A model generated the notes under the pieces. It ran no database searches. It had not been told where the DNA came from and was given only the letters and a program-made list of their open reading frames with translations. The position numbers and the translations under genes were made by a program. Positions 29,602 through 39,236 of a stretch of DNA of 64,000 nucleotides are shown here, one piece after another. The stretch comes from Arenicellaceae bacterium (GTDB lineage: Bacteria; Pseudomonadota; Gammaproteobacteria; Arenicellales; Arenicellaceae). The DNA lies in NCBI GenBank assembly GCA_029246505.1, contig JAQWNC010000005.1, positions 62,001 to 126,000 of the forward strand, written 5' to 3'. Within the stretch, counting starts at the first letter, position 1; every line of letters starts with the position of its first letter.

Positions 29602-31023
29602 CTAGGTCTGCCGCTGCCAGCCGCCGCCTAAGGCTTGATAAAACGATATTATCGCATTGAGCCTTGCAAGTTTATTATCCAGGAATGCATTGCGCACTGA
29701 AAACAAAGTGTTCTGCGTGTTTAGAACGGTCTGGTAATCAGACACGCCTTCGCGATATCTAACCCCGGCAATGCGATAGGCCTCTTCTGCTCTTGTCAAG
29801 TCTTCTCCGGCCACTATGCTCAATGATTCCAGTAGTGCGATGTTTCCCAGCGAAACTTCGATATCATTGAACGCTGTAATCGCAGCTTTTCGATAATTAT
29901 CTAACGCAGATTCCAAATCCAACTTACTATTTTTCAAGTTCCGATTGCGTGCTCCGTTATCCAGTAAAGTTAGTAGGAAACTAGCGGTACCAGTTGCCGT
30001 GGTGATTCCGTTATCCAATAGCCCATCGAGCGAGGTGCTTGCTGCACCGGCTGAAGCAGTCAACGAAATATTCGGCAGGAACTCTAATCGTGTTAGGTCT
30101 ACATTGGCCCTAAATAAACGTAGGTCTGCTTCGGCGCTGACCAGGTCGGGTCGACGTAGTAGTAACTCAGAGGGTAATCCTGGTTGCACCGCAGGCACGG
30201 TCACACCTTGAAGAGTTGTTTCCCTGACTTGCACATCATTTACTGAAGAGGCTATTAGCGTCGCCAGAGAAGCGCGTACAGATAATTCATTTTGGTGCAG
30301 TGTTTTAAGGTTATTTTGTTGTTGTTGTACCGCAATACGCTGCTGTAACGCATCAATAGGGGTAACCGTTCCTGCATTAGCCCGAGCCTGAATAATTCGA
30401 TAAATTGCTTCAGCGTTTTCAAGGTTTTGTTCGGCCGCTTCAATGCGGTCCCTAATTAGCAAAATCTGAAAGTAGGTCGAAGCGGCGGTACCCAAAGTAT
30501 TTAATCGTAGATCCGCCAAACGGGCGATATCGCCATCATATCGAGCAACAGCAGCATCGTAGCGCGCTGGCTTGCTAAGTATATCGGTATACACCAAGCT
30601 CGTACTTAATTCCGAGCGCGTGCTATTGGTATTCGTAAAACTACCATCATCGCTTTCAAATCCGATATATCGGCGATCAGCACCCACTTCCATCAAAGGC
30701 GTAGGTAGTAAGTCAAATCCAGCGTTACGCAACGATAGTTGGGCTTGTTCCAGGTTACGTACATTGTTGGCCAGGTCGAGATTACTGGTTTCTACCAGAG
30801 CCATGAACTTTGTTAGCTCGCTACTACTAAAACTACTCCACCAGTCGAGTTGAGGCCAGCTTAGGGCCTGCCCATCGTTGCTTACTTGCCACTGGCCCGG
30901 TATGTCACTGCTCGGCAATTCGGGTAGTTTGGTCATCGCGCAACCGGCTAATAAGTAAAACAACAAACTTGAGGTTATTAATTTAGTCAATAACCAGGGC
31001 AAGAATAGTAGTTGCTTATCCAT
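29602..31023 (-). CDS. Outer-membrane efflux lipoprotein (TolC/NodT family)
   Basis: 473 residues. A lipoprotein signal with lipobox LLAGC near residue 28 anchors it in the outer membrane. Two outer-membrane-efflux (OEP) repeats follow, with features such as LRNAGFDLLPTPLMEVGA, LLIRDRIEAAEQNLENAEAI, SELLLRRPDLVSAEADL and GVRYREGVSDYQTVLNTQ. It forms the exit duct of a tripartite pump. I start at the ATG at 31023, which gives a proper lipoprotein signal and sits five bases after the macB stop; the longer upstream frame would run through macB. Third gene of macA-macB-OMF. Confidence 0.9.
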   Translation of the reverse strand: MDKQLLFLPWLLTKLITSSLLFYLLAGCAMTKLPELPSSDIPGQWQVSNDGQALSWPQLDWWSSFSSSELTKFMALVETSNLDLANNVRNLEQAQLSLRNAGFDLLPTPLMEVGADRRYIGFESDDGSFTNTNSTRSELSTSLVYTDILSKPARYDAAVARYDGDIARLADLRLNTLGTAASTYFQILLIRDRIEAAEQNLENAEAIYRIIQARANAGTVTPIDALQQRIAVQQQQNNLKTLHQNELSVRASLATLIASSVNDVQVRETTLQGVTVPAVQPGLPSELLLRRPDLVSAEADLRLFRANVDLTRLEFLPNISLTASAGAASTSLDGLLDNGITTATGTASFLLTLLDNGARNRNLKNSKLDLESALDNYRKAAITAFNDIEVSLGNIALLESLSIVAGEDLTRAEEAYRIAGVRYREGVSDYQTVLNTQNTLFSVRNAFLDNKLARLNAIISFYQALGGGWQRQT

Positions 31024-31028
31024 AATCT

Positions 31029-33023
31029 CTAGTCGGATGCCAGCGCCACGACGGGATCTAACTGCGCAGCTTTGCGTGCTGGAGCAAAGCCGAAAATAAG
31101 ACCAATACCGGCGGCACAACTAAATGCTAATATCATCGGGCCAGAGCTAAACACAACCGAAGTGCCCAACGTTCGAATTAACATACCAGCACCAATCCCT
31201 AACAAAACACCCAGTAATCCACCTAGTGCTGAGACGACAATTGCTTCGGAAATGAATTGCAGCAGAATATCGTTCTGCCGCGCTCCGGTCGCCATGCGGA
31301 TGCCTATTTCTCGGGTACGTTCTGTCACTGAAACCAACATGATATTCATTACGCCTATACCCCCCACTAATCGAGATATAGCGGCAACAGACCCCAGTAA
31401 AATAGTAAATGTTTCCCGCGAAGCAGATGCATTTTCTAATAACTCGGCGCTGTTGAAGACCCGAAAATCTTCTGAACCATGGCGCTGTACCAACAAGCTG
31501 GTTATAGCTTCTTCAGTATCATTGATCAAATCAGGGTCTTCAACTGCCACCGTTAGTGTGCGTAAATGCGATCGTCCGAACAGGCGCATTCCTCCTGTTT
31601 TTAGGGGCACAAATACCACGTCGTCCTGATCTCGACCGCCAAAACCGGAAGAGCCTTTGGAGGTCATTACGCCAATGATCTGAAAGGGCACGTTTTTGAT
31701 CATCATGTACTCACCGATCGGATTTTCACCCTCGACAAATAAGCTGTTCTTAACCGTTGAACCAATTACCGCAACCGGAGTGTATTCCTCACTGTCTTCG
31801 TCGGTAAAAAATACGCCTGCAGCCAACGGCCAGCTACGTGTCAGTGGCAGATTACTAGAGGTGGCGGTAATCGAAGATACATAGTCCTTACTACCAACAC
31901 GTAAAGTTTCGTTGCCGGTAATCTCAGGCAGGGCGGCCTTAACATTGGGTATTTGGGAGGCAATTGCGACAGAATCTTCCAACCTTAATGTTTGTGATGC
32001 AGTTCCTCTACGCGCGCTCGGGCTTATCGTTAACATGTCGGCGCCTAGCGACGTAATACGGTCGATAATATCTTTCTGGGCACCTTCACCAATGGCTAAC
32101 ATTGCCACCACAGAAGCTACTCCGATCACAATTCCTAGTAGCGTCAACACAGTACGAAATACGTTGGCTTTTAGCGAGCTAAAAGCCATATTGATTGCTT
32201 CAAACACCTCGGCGAATGGCGCGCCCGCCTTCGGCTTGGATTGCATTGCGTGAAACACACTGGTGGCGTCTTTCAATTTGTCACTGTACACCGTTTCAGA
32301 ATCACTCAGAACCTCTCCGTCAAGTAGCTCAATTTGTCGTTCTGCATTCTTGGCGACGTCGTGATCATGGGTAATAAGAATAACAGTATGGCCTTGTTTG
32401 GCGAGATCTTTAAGTAGTGCCATTACTTCAATGCCACTTTGAGAGTCCAATGCCCCTGTAGGCTCGTCTGCAAGAATTACTTGCCCACCATTCATTAGTG
32501 CACGAGCTATCGACACCCGTTGCTGTTGACCACCAGATAACTGACTAGGACGATGATCCATACGGTCGCCTAAGCCTAAAGATGTAAGCAGTTCTACTGA
32601 GCGAATAGCGCGCTGAGATTGTGGTAAGCCGGCATATATTGCAGGTACCTCAACATTTTGATCGGCGGTGGACGTGCCTATTAGATTATAACTCTGAAAC
32701 ACAAAGCCGAATGCTTCACGGCGTAACCAGGCAAGCCCATCGGCATCAAAACTCTGAATATCGCGACCAGCAAATAGGTAATCGCCGCTGGTTGGTCGAT
32801 CAAGGCAACCCAAAATATTCATCATGGTAGATTTGCCTGAACCTGATTGCCCTATAAGCGATACAAATTCACCCGCATAAATACTTAGTGAAACTCCTCG
32901 TAATGCGTGTACTTCTACTCCGCCCCCTGTAGTAAATGTACGTGTTATGTTACGAAGTTCGATCAGGGGGACTAACTCGGCAGAAAGCTGCCCTGACTTT
33001 TCTGTAGAAGTAGATATGTTCAT
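31029..33023 (-). CDS. macB: MacB-type ABC transporter, fused ATPase and permease
   Basis: 664 residues. The N-terminal nucleotide-binding domain has Walker A GQSGSGKSTMMNILG, signature LSGGQQQRVSIARAL, Walker B VILADEPTGALDS and the switch histidine in LITHDHDV. A first membrane helix (about 290-310, ending IVIGVASVVAML) is followed by a large periplasmic domain (about 320-530) and three C-terminal helices including GVMNIMLVSVTERTREIGIR. It is a mechanotransmission exporter that drives substrates (macrolides, toxins, haem, peptides in known cases) from the periplasm through TolC. Lies between macA and the OMF gene in one operon. The exported substrate here is unknown. Confidence 0.93.
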   Translation of the reverse strand: MNISTSTEKSGQLSAELVPLIELRNITRTFTTGGGVEVHALRGVSLSIYAGEFVSLIGQSGSGKSTMMNILGCLDRPTSGDYLFAGRDIQSFDADGLAWLRREAFGFVFQSYNLIGTSTADQNVEVPAIYAGLPQSQRAIRSVELLTSLGLGDRMDHRPSQLSGGQQQRVSIARALMNGGQVILADEPTGALDSQSGIEVMALLKDLAKQGHTVILITHDHDVAKNAERQIELLDGEVLSDSETVYSDKLKDATSVFHAMQSKPKAGAPFAEVFEAINMAFSSLKANVFRTVLTLLGIVIGVASVVAMLAIGEGAQKDIIDRITSLGADMLTISPSARRGTASQTLRLEDSVAIASQIPNVKAALPEITGNETLRVGSKDYVSSITATSSNLPLTRSWPLAAGVFFTDEDSEEYTPVAVIGSTVKNSLFVEGENPIGEYMMIKNVPFQIIGVMTSKGSSGFGGRDQDDVVFVPLKTGGMRLFGRSHLRTLTVAVEDPDLINDTEEAITSLLVQRHGSEDFRVFNSAELLENASASRETFTILLGSVAAISRLVGGIGVMNIMLVSVTERTREIGIRMATGARQNDILLQFISEAIVVSALGGLLGVLLGIGAGMLIRTLGTSVVFSSGPMILAFSCAAGIGLIFGFAPARKAAQLDPVVALASD

Positions 33024-33059
33024 CTTATATGGCTGTAGCTAAGCTCGCGTCTATTAAGC

Positions 33060-34607
33060 TTAGAAGCGACGTCCACCGCCACCGCCGCCAAGTTCACCAA
33101 CTCGGGCCGATGCGCCACCTTGCGCAGCTTCGTCGCGGGCTTGAATTATGCCGGCAACGACTTGGTCACCAACTTCCAATCCGCTTAAAACTTCGGCTGC
33201 AATTCGAGTGGTTACGCCGATGGTGATTTTGCGGTTTTCGATTTCGCCATTTGGTTTTACTATCAGTACTGTAGATTTAGTAGTGCCGGTTCCTATTCGA
33301 TTGGTATTGCGCTGCGCACCGCCGGTTCGTTCTTCTCCACGATTACGCCCGCCACCACTTCCAGAACCGTCACCTCGACCTCCATTTGCTGCTGCGCGCT
33401 CACGAAATCGTGCGATTTCTTCCGGGCTCAGATCGGTAAAGTCAGCAGGCATACCGGCCGGTCGAGTTTGTGAACGGTCAATATTAGGCTCGTGATATGG
33501 GTTTTTAATTTGAGGTGTAGTTGTAGCGTTAGGTTCAGTGTTGGTGGCTTCGTTGTTGCTCTGTGCCAAGCCCAATAAATTATTTACATCTTTAAAATCT
33601 AGCGCGCCGACAGGTACGCGAACCACGTTGGTGGCTGCTGATGTGATAAAGAATATTTGTGCCGTCATATCTGACAACAGTGTGGCGTCAGAGTTGTCGA
33701 CGTCAAATAAGGCGGTGTACAGCACAACATTATTGGTCACTACTGGCTTAGGTAAGATTTGGCGTAAATTCCCATACCAGCGCCTACTGCCTCCGCCAAG
33801 TGTGGTGAAATAGACATCCATATTGGTGCTAAGTTTACTTACGTCGGCTTCAGAGACTTCACCTTGCACAGTCATGGTGGAAAGGTCGGCAATTCGAAGG
33901 ATTGTCGGCGCTTGCTGCGACGCGTTTAGGGTTTGGCCTACTTTTTTATCAATTGAAATTACCGTGCCTGCAATCGGTGCAGCAATTTTGCTGAAGGCTA
34001 GTGTGGCTTCATCGCTGGCTAAGCTGGCATTGCTTTGAGCTATTTGTGATTGCAGCTGGATCAAGCTGGATTGCGCAGAAGCCAAAGTGTTTATCGAAGA
34101 GTCAAAATCAGCCTGGCTAGTTGCATCTTCTTCAATTAAACGGGTTTGCCTATCTGCATTAGCCTGAGCCAACTTTAACGAAGCTGCACGTGCGGACAGC
34201 TGGGCTTCAAGCGCACGCAAGCTGGCGCGGCTTGCTTCGACCCGATTAAGTTGCACTGTGGCATCAATTTCGGCGAGTAATTGACCGCTGGTAACTTGAT
34301 CACCGATTTCAACAAGGAAAGTTTCTAGCTGTCCTGATACCTGTGCGCCAACGTCTACATAATCGCTGGGTTGCAAGTTTCCAGCAGCGGTAACTGCGTT
34401 TTCGAGATCGCCTTGATCGACTGTTACGACTAGCGGTTTTGCTATGGCTGCAGTATTTTTCTGAGTAAACCACCAACCAAAGGTGGCACAAACGATTAGG
34501 CCAAATACAAGCAGCGTCCTTTTTCGACGAAGGCCGCGTGTTAGTCCAGTCAATTTTCCGCTAACTGTTGTCTGCGAATTATTGTTCTCGGTATTTATTT
34601 GATCCAC
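33060..34607 (-). CDS. macA: MacA-type periplasmic adaptor (membrane fusion protein)
   Basis: 515 residues, longer than the 370-odd of E. coli MacA. One N-terminal membrane helix (about 33-48, LLVFGLIVCATFGWWF), lipoyl halves (VDVGAQVSGQLETFLVEIGD and APIAGTVISIDKKVGQ), a coiled-coil hairpin in between, then beta-barrel and membrane-proximal domains (IENRKITIGVTT, LEVGDQVVAGI). The extra length is an insertion of about 100 residues (345-445) rich in Asn, Pro, Gly and Arg, including GGRGDGSGSGGGRNRGEE, and a GGGGGRRF tail. Starts with GTG behind AGAGAGA. It bridges MacB to the outer-membrane factor. Confidence 0.9.
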   Translation of the reverse strand: MDQINTENNNSQTTVSGKLTGLTRGLRRKRTLLVFGLIVCATFGWWFTQKNTAAIAKPLVVTVDQGDLENAVTAAGNLQPSDYVDVGAQVSGQLETFLVEIGDQVTSGQLLAEIDATVQLNRVEASRASLRALEAQLSARAASLKLAQANADRQTRLIEEDATSQADFDSSINTLASAQSSLIQLQSQIAQSNASLASDEATLAFSKIAAPIAGTVISIDKKVGQTLNASQQAPTILRIADLSTMTVQGEVSEADVSKLSTNMDVYFTTLGGGSRRWYGNLRQILPKPVVTNNVVLYTALFDVDNSDATLLSDMTAQIFFITSAATNVVRVPVGALDFKDVNNLLGLAQSNNEATNTEPNATTTPQIKNPYHEPNIDRSQTRPAGMPADFTDLSPEEIARFRERAAANGGRGDGSGSGGGRNRGEERTGGAQRNTNRIGTGTTKSTVLIVKPNGEIENRKITIGVTTRIAAEVLSGLEVGDQVVAGIIQARDEAAQGGASARVGELGGGGGGRRF

Positions 34608-35037
34608 TACGATCTCTCTCTAACGTTTGTTGTCATTTATTATCTTGCTATTGCGGTGCAGACAATATACCAGCCGCACAAGCTACAATGATGGAGATAT
34701 TGTGCAGGGTTCATGATTGTTAAATGGGGATACAAAACGGTGTGCCGCCAATAGCAACAGTTAATCTAAGTAGGTATACAAATGTTAGAAAGTGGTCACG
34801 TGCGAATCTATAACTAAATGTAACAAGTCATTGGCCAGCAATAGTTTGTTCTTCCAAGCAATCGGGATGATTGCTACGATTCAAAAGCTAAATAGTTTTG
34901 ATATATCAGTATAAGGGTTTGTATCTTTGAAATATATAAATTGACTATGGCCAAGTATGAGTTGCTGCCACTAGCAATAGTGCGTGCGTGTTGACAAGAT
35001 GGTTTAGTAAAAAATTCGATCATCCAGAGGAACTACA
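34608..35037. other. Divergent promoter gap, macA / amidohydrolase
   Basis: 430 bases without a gene. An AGAGGAA ribosome site lies at 35025-35031. A TGTAACA half-site occurs at 34819-34825. A weak -35/-10 pair (TTGATA, 18 bases, TATCTT) begins near 34897; I give it little weight. Confidence 0.4.
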
Positions 35038-36768
35038 ATGATTGTAAGCAGGCAGATATTCAGGCAGACAGTTTTGATTTTGGCAGGAGTGCTTTTTGCG
35101 CCGGTTTCTATGGCGCAGTCAGCTCCAGATACTGTATTTATAAACGGCAAGGTGCTCACAGTAGATGCGGAGTTTTCACAAGCTGAGGCGGTAGCCGTGA
35201 CCAGCAATCAAATTTCTGCCGTTGGTACTAATGCTGAGATCAATGCACTCGTTGGTGAGGGCACCCGGGTAATAGATTTAGCCGGTAAGACATTGATGCC
35301 GGGTTTGATCGATAATCATAACCACCTGATTTATAATTCCCCAACCTGGCCTAATGGCGTTAGGTTAGGGCGAGTGCGTACCCGTGCAGAAGCGTTGCAA
35401 CGTATAGCAGCCAAGGCAAAAGAGCTTGGACCTGGAAACGATGCGAGCCATATAGTGTTTGCACTAGGCGGATGGAATCCGGTGCAGTTTACTGATGATC
35501 AAAGTGAATTTACTCGCGCTGAGCTAGATGAAATTGCTCCGAATAATCCGGTATACACCCAGATTAGTTGGGGTACCGCTGTATTGAATAGCATGGCGAT
35601 GGAGCTAGGCGGCATTAGTAATGATATGCCGGAGCCAGAGGCTAGTACTGGCGGTAAAATTTGGCGTGACGCTGATGGTAACGTGACAGGTAAGTTTACC
35701 GGCGCGATTTTCCTTAAATGGCAATTACGACCACTATTCCCTGAAGTAACTGGAGAGTCCGCTGCTGCCGGATTATTAGCAGAGATAGCAGACTACTCAA
35801 AACTCGGGGTTACCACGTCAATGACTTATAACGGGCCCGAGTTTCCCGAAGATGGCTTAGCTTATATTCAGGAATATCTCGCTGATGCAGGCAAACTTGA
35901 TATGCGGATCTATTATCCACCGCACTTCGGTAGAAATGTCAGTGCCTGGACCCCAGAAGAAGTTCCTACTGTAGTAGCGGGGCTTGCGAAGCATAAACCG
36001 TATAGCGGGTCTGAAATGTACCAAATGCTTCACTTTGGTGAGCACATGTATTTACCTGTATCAGACAGTTATAGAATGGGTGATAAGCCTTATCCTGACG
36101 AGATGATGGATCAGTTTCGTATTGTGGTAACGGCTGCTGCGAAAAATGGCTGGCAAGTTGCAGAGCACCTAAATCGTGATATTACAGCAAATCAAATGCT
36201 GGAGATTTATGAGGAAGTTAATCAAACCTATCCGATTACTGACCTTCGTTGGCGTTTTGAACATGCTCAGGGCTTGTCACAGGTGACTATTGAGCGAGCT
36301 AAGGCGCTTGGTATGGCGATGGGGCTACATAGTTCGGCTGCTATGAGCTCACCGAAATCACGTGCAAGTAATGCCACTTTTTCGGAACTATTGTCCAAGC
36401 AAGATGCTCCTCCGCTGCGTTGGTATCAAGATAGCGGTATACCATTCGGGTTGGGTTCTGACGCCCAGGTAGTTGCACATGACTCGCCTTTTTTCACGCT
36501 TTATTGGGTGGTTAGTGGCAAAGATACTTCTGGTCAGCCTTATTTTAAGCACGGTACTTTGACTCGTGAAGAAGCGTTAATTGCCCATACAAAATCGAAC
36601 GCATACCTTATGCATAAGGAAGATATTTTGGGTTCGCTAGAGGTTGGGAAACTGGCAGATATTGTTGTGTTAGACAGGGACTACATGACAGTTCCAGTGG
36701 ATGATATCCGCGATTTGAATTCAGTTTTAACTATGGTTGATGGTCGTATCGTCTATGAGGCGATGTGA
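35038..36768 (+). CDS. Exported amidohydrolase, YtcJ-like (amidohydrolase_3)
   Basis: 576 residues with a signal peptide (about 1-27, ending SMAQS). The metal-dependent TIM barrel begins GKTLMPGLIDNHNHLIY (the HxH metal pair). Further ligands are probably in WQVAEHLNRDITA, WRFEHAQGLS and GLGSDAQVVAHDSPF (catalytic Asp). The C terminus SLEVGKLADIVVLDRDY is the usual small beta domain. YtcJ-type enzymes hydrolyse C-N bonds of amides, ureas or imides; the substrate is unknown. It may be cotranscribed with DUF6152 copy E, 93 bases downstream, with no terminator between and a strong one after copy E. Confidence 0.88.
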   Translation: MIVSRQIFRQTVLILAGVLFAPVSMAQSAPDTVFINGKVLTVDAEFSQAEAVAVTSNQISAVGTNAEINALVGEGTRVIDLAGKTLMPGLIDNHNHLIYNSPTWPNGVRLGRVRTRAEALQRIAAKAKELGPGNDASHIVFALGGWNPVQFTDDQSEFTRAELDEIAPNNPVYTQISWGTAVLNSMAMELGGISNDMPEPEASTGGKIWRDADGNVTGKFTGAIFLKWQLRPLFPEVTGESAAAGLLAEIADYSKLGVTTSMTYNGPEFPEDGLAYIQEYLADAGKLDMRIYYPPHFGRNVSAWTPEEVPTVVAGLAKHKPYSGSEMYQMLHFGEHMYLPVSDSYRMGDKPYPDEMMDQFRIVVTAAAKNGWQVAEHLNRDITANQMLEIYEEVNQTYPITDLRWRFEHAQGLSQVTIERAKALGMAMGLHSSAAMSSPKSRASNATFSELLSKQDAPPLRWYQDSGIPFGLGSDAQVVAHDSPFFTLYWVVSGKDTSGQPYFKHGTLTREEALIAHTKSNAYLMHKEDILGSLEVGKLADIVVLDRDYMTVPVDDIRDLNSVLTMVDGRIVYEAM

Positions 36769-36861
36769 TAATTTGCGCTATTCTTGATTAGGCGCAAGTT
36801 TTGTTCATTGGTGTACTTAATAAGTTTTAGTAGAAAGTAACTTTTTATTGAGGATTAATGC

Positions 36862-37902
36862 ATGTGGAAGTCAGCAAGATTCGCCTTCAGTTTGGCATTT
36901 TTAGCTTTAGTACCTATAGTTTCCGTGGCCCATCATGGGTTTGCGGCGCATTTTGACAACAAGACAGTGATTAGAATTGAAGGCACCGTTAAACAATTTG
37001 ATTTTATTAATCCTCACGGTTTTTTGCATATTGACTCAGTAAATGAAGCCGGCGAGCCGGTTGTATGGGTTTGTGATTTGCAAGCTAAAACCCAACTGGT
37101 TAGACGCGGAGTTGACGAGACACTTTTTACAGTTGGCGAACCTATAGTCGTTGAAGGATACCCTGCCAGGCGCGAAGCATACGGGTGTGAATATGGTACA
37201 GGCCATTTTTCTGACGGCAGCACGTTTACTATGCGCTTAGTCGGAGATAAGCCACAAACTCAATTTGCTGAAAATGAACGTATACCTCTGGCAGAAGGGG
37301 AAACACGCTCAATATTTGGAGTTTGGATGCGACCTGGTATGTTTGGGGATGCAAGCGGTCGGGGAGAGCGATCGGGTGATGATTCAATTACACCAGCGGG
37401 TCAATTAGCAGTCGATGCTTTCGATTCAATCAATGACAACCCAGTAGTGAGTTGCGAAGGAGGCAGCCCAGTGCGAAATTGGACTCCACCAGGGCTGGCG
37501 ACGAAGTTTAGTCAGGAAGGTGAAAAAATTTATATTTATCATGAGTCTATGGATATTACTCGTACCGTACATATGGATCTTAATGAGCATCCGTCCGAGA
37601 TTGAGCCTAGCGATATGGGACATTCAATTGGTAGATACGAAGAAGATGGAACTCTGGTAATTGATACTGCCGTATTTAAGGCTGGGGTTTTATCTGGAGA
37701 AACATTAAATACAGATCAAATGACTATGCAGGAGCGTGTCTCTATAACAGAAGGTACTGGCGACCTCAATATAGCTTGGACGGTCTACGAACCGGTTTAT
37801 TATTCAGAGCCAATAATTGGAAGTCAGTCACTTCAGAGTACAGAAAAAGAACTTATTCCATACGAATGCATTCCCGGTTCGCCAATGGGTAGTTATCAAT
37901 AA
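36862..37902 (+). CDS. Exported two-domain DUF6152 protein (copy E)
   Basis: 346 residues. Signal peptide 1-23 ends VSVA directly before HHGFAAHF, the only copy with Gly instead of Ser after the His pair. Domain 1: IEGTVKQFDFINPHGFLHI, WVCDLQAKTQLVRRGV, VGEPIVVEGYPARREAYGCE (with two extra cysteines, in WVCDL and YGCEYG). Domain 2: SIFGVWMRPGMFG, CEGGSPVRNWTPPGLA, RTVHMDLNEHP, GHSIGRYEEDGTLVIDTAVF; end LIPYECIPGSP. The extra cysteine pair is specific to this copy and could be a second disulfide or metal site. Follows the amidohydrolase. Confidence 0.9.
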   Translation: MWKSARFAFSLAFLALVPIVSVAHHGFAAHFDNKTVIRIEGTVKQFDFINPHGFLHIDSVNEAGEPVVWVCDLQAKTQLVRRGVDETLFTVGEPIVVEGYPARREAYGCEYGTGHFSDGSTFTMRLVGDKPQTQFAENERIPLAEGETRSIFGVWMRPGMFGDASGRGERSGDDSITPAGQLAVDAFDSINDNPVVSCEGGSPVRNWTPPGLATKFSQEGEKIYIYHESMDITRTVHMDLNEHPSEIEPSDMGHSIGRYEEDGTLVIDTAVFKAGVLSGETLNTDQMTMQERVSITEGTGDLNIAWTVYEPVYYSEPIIGSQSLQSTEKELIPYECIPGSPMGSYQ

Positions 37903-37920
37903 AAAGTAATCACACCCATT

Positions 37921-37954
37921 AAAAAAGCCAGCCTGTTTTAAGGCTGGCTTTTTT
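37921..37954 (+). terminator. Perfect bidirectional terminator after DUF6152 copy E
   Basis: AAAAAAGCCAGCCT and AGGCTGGCTTTTTT, a perfect 14-base inverted repeat around GTTTTA. A-run on one side and T-run on the other, so it serves both copy E and the convergent cytochrome gene. Confidence 0.95.
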
Positions 37955-37978
37955 ATTTTGGCTAGCGTGCTGTTTTAG

Positions 37979-39034
37979 CTAGTTAGTAGGATCTAGTGAC
38001 GCTATGTAGGCTGTAATGTTGAGCATGTCTTCTGCGGTCAAATTTGCGACCACAGGAACCATTATTGGACTGGTTCGAGTGCCTTGTTTTACATCCCATA
38101 ACTGGCGCATTATGTAGCTAGCGGTACGACCGGCAATTGCTGGAATGTCACCCAATCCACGCTGGCCTTCGCCATGGCACAGACCGCACTGTATAGTTTT
38201 TCCACCACCAGTGGTCACTAACGCTTCACCTTTTGCAATACTCCCAATTGGAACGTATGCGATGAATCCCGCTCGAGGATCTCTAAGTAGCTCTGTTCTT
38301 TCGGGATGTTCGGCAACTTCAATGATTCGTTGACCTAGTTTCTGTTTAGGGAGGCCTTCCAGTGGCAAAAGCAATCCATTCATAGTCGCTCGGACTTGCG
38401 GGGCCTCGTCTGCCTCGATAACCGTTACGTGCGGTTTGTATTCAATGGACGCAAAATACTCGGCAGCTATTTTACGTTCTTCTTCGGTGAGCAGGGCAGC
38501 AATTCTTCCCATTTCGTTTGGATTAGCTTTGCGCAAATCTGCACTGTAGCGTTCACGATTTGCGAAAGCCTCGAGTTGCTGCAGAAAATAGTTGACTGGT
38601 AAACCAGCTACGTGCCCATTTTCCATTTTGCCTTGGCCGCTTGCATAGTGGCACATGGAGCATGCACGGATTTCCCGCTCTTTATCACCATACGCTACTA
38701 AATCAGGCATTTCAGGGTGATCTTGGGGATACCAATCACCCGGTCCAAAATCATTATCCGCTTCCGCAACCTCAAATGATTGCGTGCTGTCTTCCAGAGT
38801 ATATTTGGGTCCACCTTTTTCAGGCGGAGCACCGTAGTATGCACATTCTAACGGGCTAGCGTTTTCTGGGCAGGGTGGTGCGATTTCATCGCCTGGGGAG
38901 TAGGGTCCTATTTCACCATATGCCCAGTTGGGCCAGTCCGGGCCATGCTGTATTGTTTCAGGCGGGATGGTTTGTGCATGAGCCGAAAGCGCTAGGATTA
39001 ATAGGCTTGCAATAATTAAAGGTTTCAATTGCAT
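37979..39034 (-). CDS. Exported di-haem cytochrome c
   Basis: 351 residues with a cleaved signal peptide (about 1-20, ending SAHAQ). Two haem c sites: CSMCH near residue 133 and CGLCH near residue 283, each in a class I cytochrome c-like domain with a downstream Met or His available (GLPVNYFLQQLEAF, IAGRTASYIMRQLWDV). Between them lies a region with RIAALLTEEERKIAAEYFAS, the usual cytochrome-domain closing helix. Role: periplasmic electron carrier, possibly the acceptor for exported dehydrogenases such as the IorAB-type enzymes; that link is inference. Convergent with copy E; divergent from the lectin-hydrolase gene. Confidence 0.88.
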   Translation of the reverse strand: MQLKPLIIASLLILALSAHAQTIPPETIQHGPDWPNWAYGEIGPYSPGDEIAPPCPENASPLECAYYGAPPEKGGPKYTLEDSTQSFEVAEADNDFGPGDWYPQDHPEMPDLVAYGDKEREIRACSMCHYASGQGKMENGHVAGLPVNYFLQQLEAFANRERYSADLRKANPNEMGRIAALLTEEERKIAAEYFASIEYKPHVTVIEADEAPQVRATMNGLLLPLEGLPKQKLGQRIIEVAEHPERTELLRDPRAGFIAYVPIGSIAKGEALVTTGGGKTIQCGLCHGEGQRGLGDIPAIAGRTASYIMRQLWDVKQGTRTSPIMVPVVANLTAEDMLNITAYIASLDPTN

Positions 39035-39236
39035 AATCTTTTTTTCTATGGTTGATTAATCTGGGCGCTAGCGATTTGGTTTACTGGATATTAGTAGCGA
39101 ATAGGTGTTCAGTGGTTGTAACATTTGGTTTCTCAACTTTTGGCTACCTGTTTACCTAGAGTTGTATTTTTGTGTAGCGTTTACTATGGTGCATAGTGCG
39201 TTGTGCCCTGTCAATTAGATATTTTCCTGGAGTGAT

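Noticed and set aside
31072-31629. 185-codon open frame antisense to macB
   Set aside because: Lies wholly inside the macB coding strand, which has all ABC motifs; the antisense product looks like a codon shadow.
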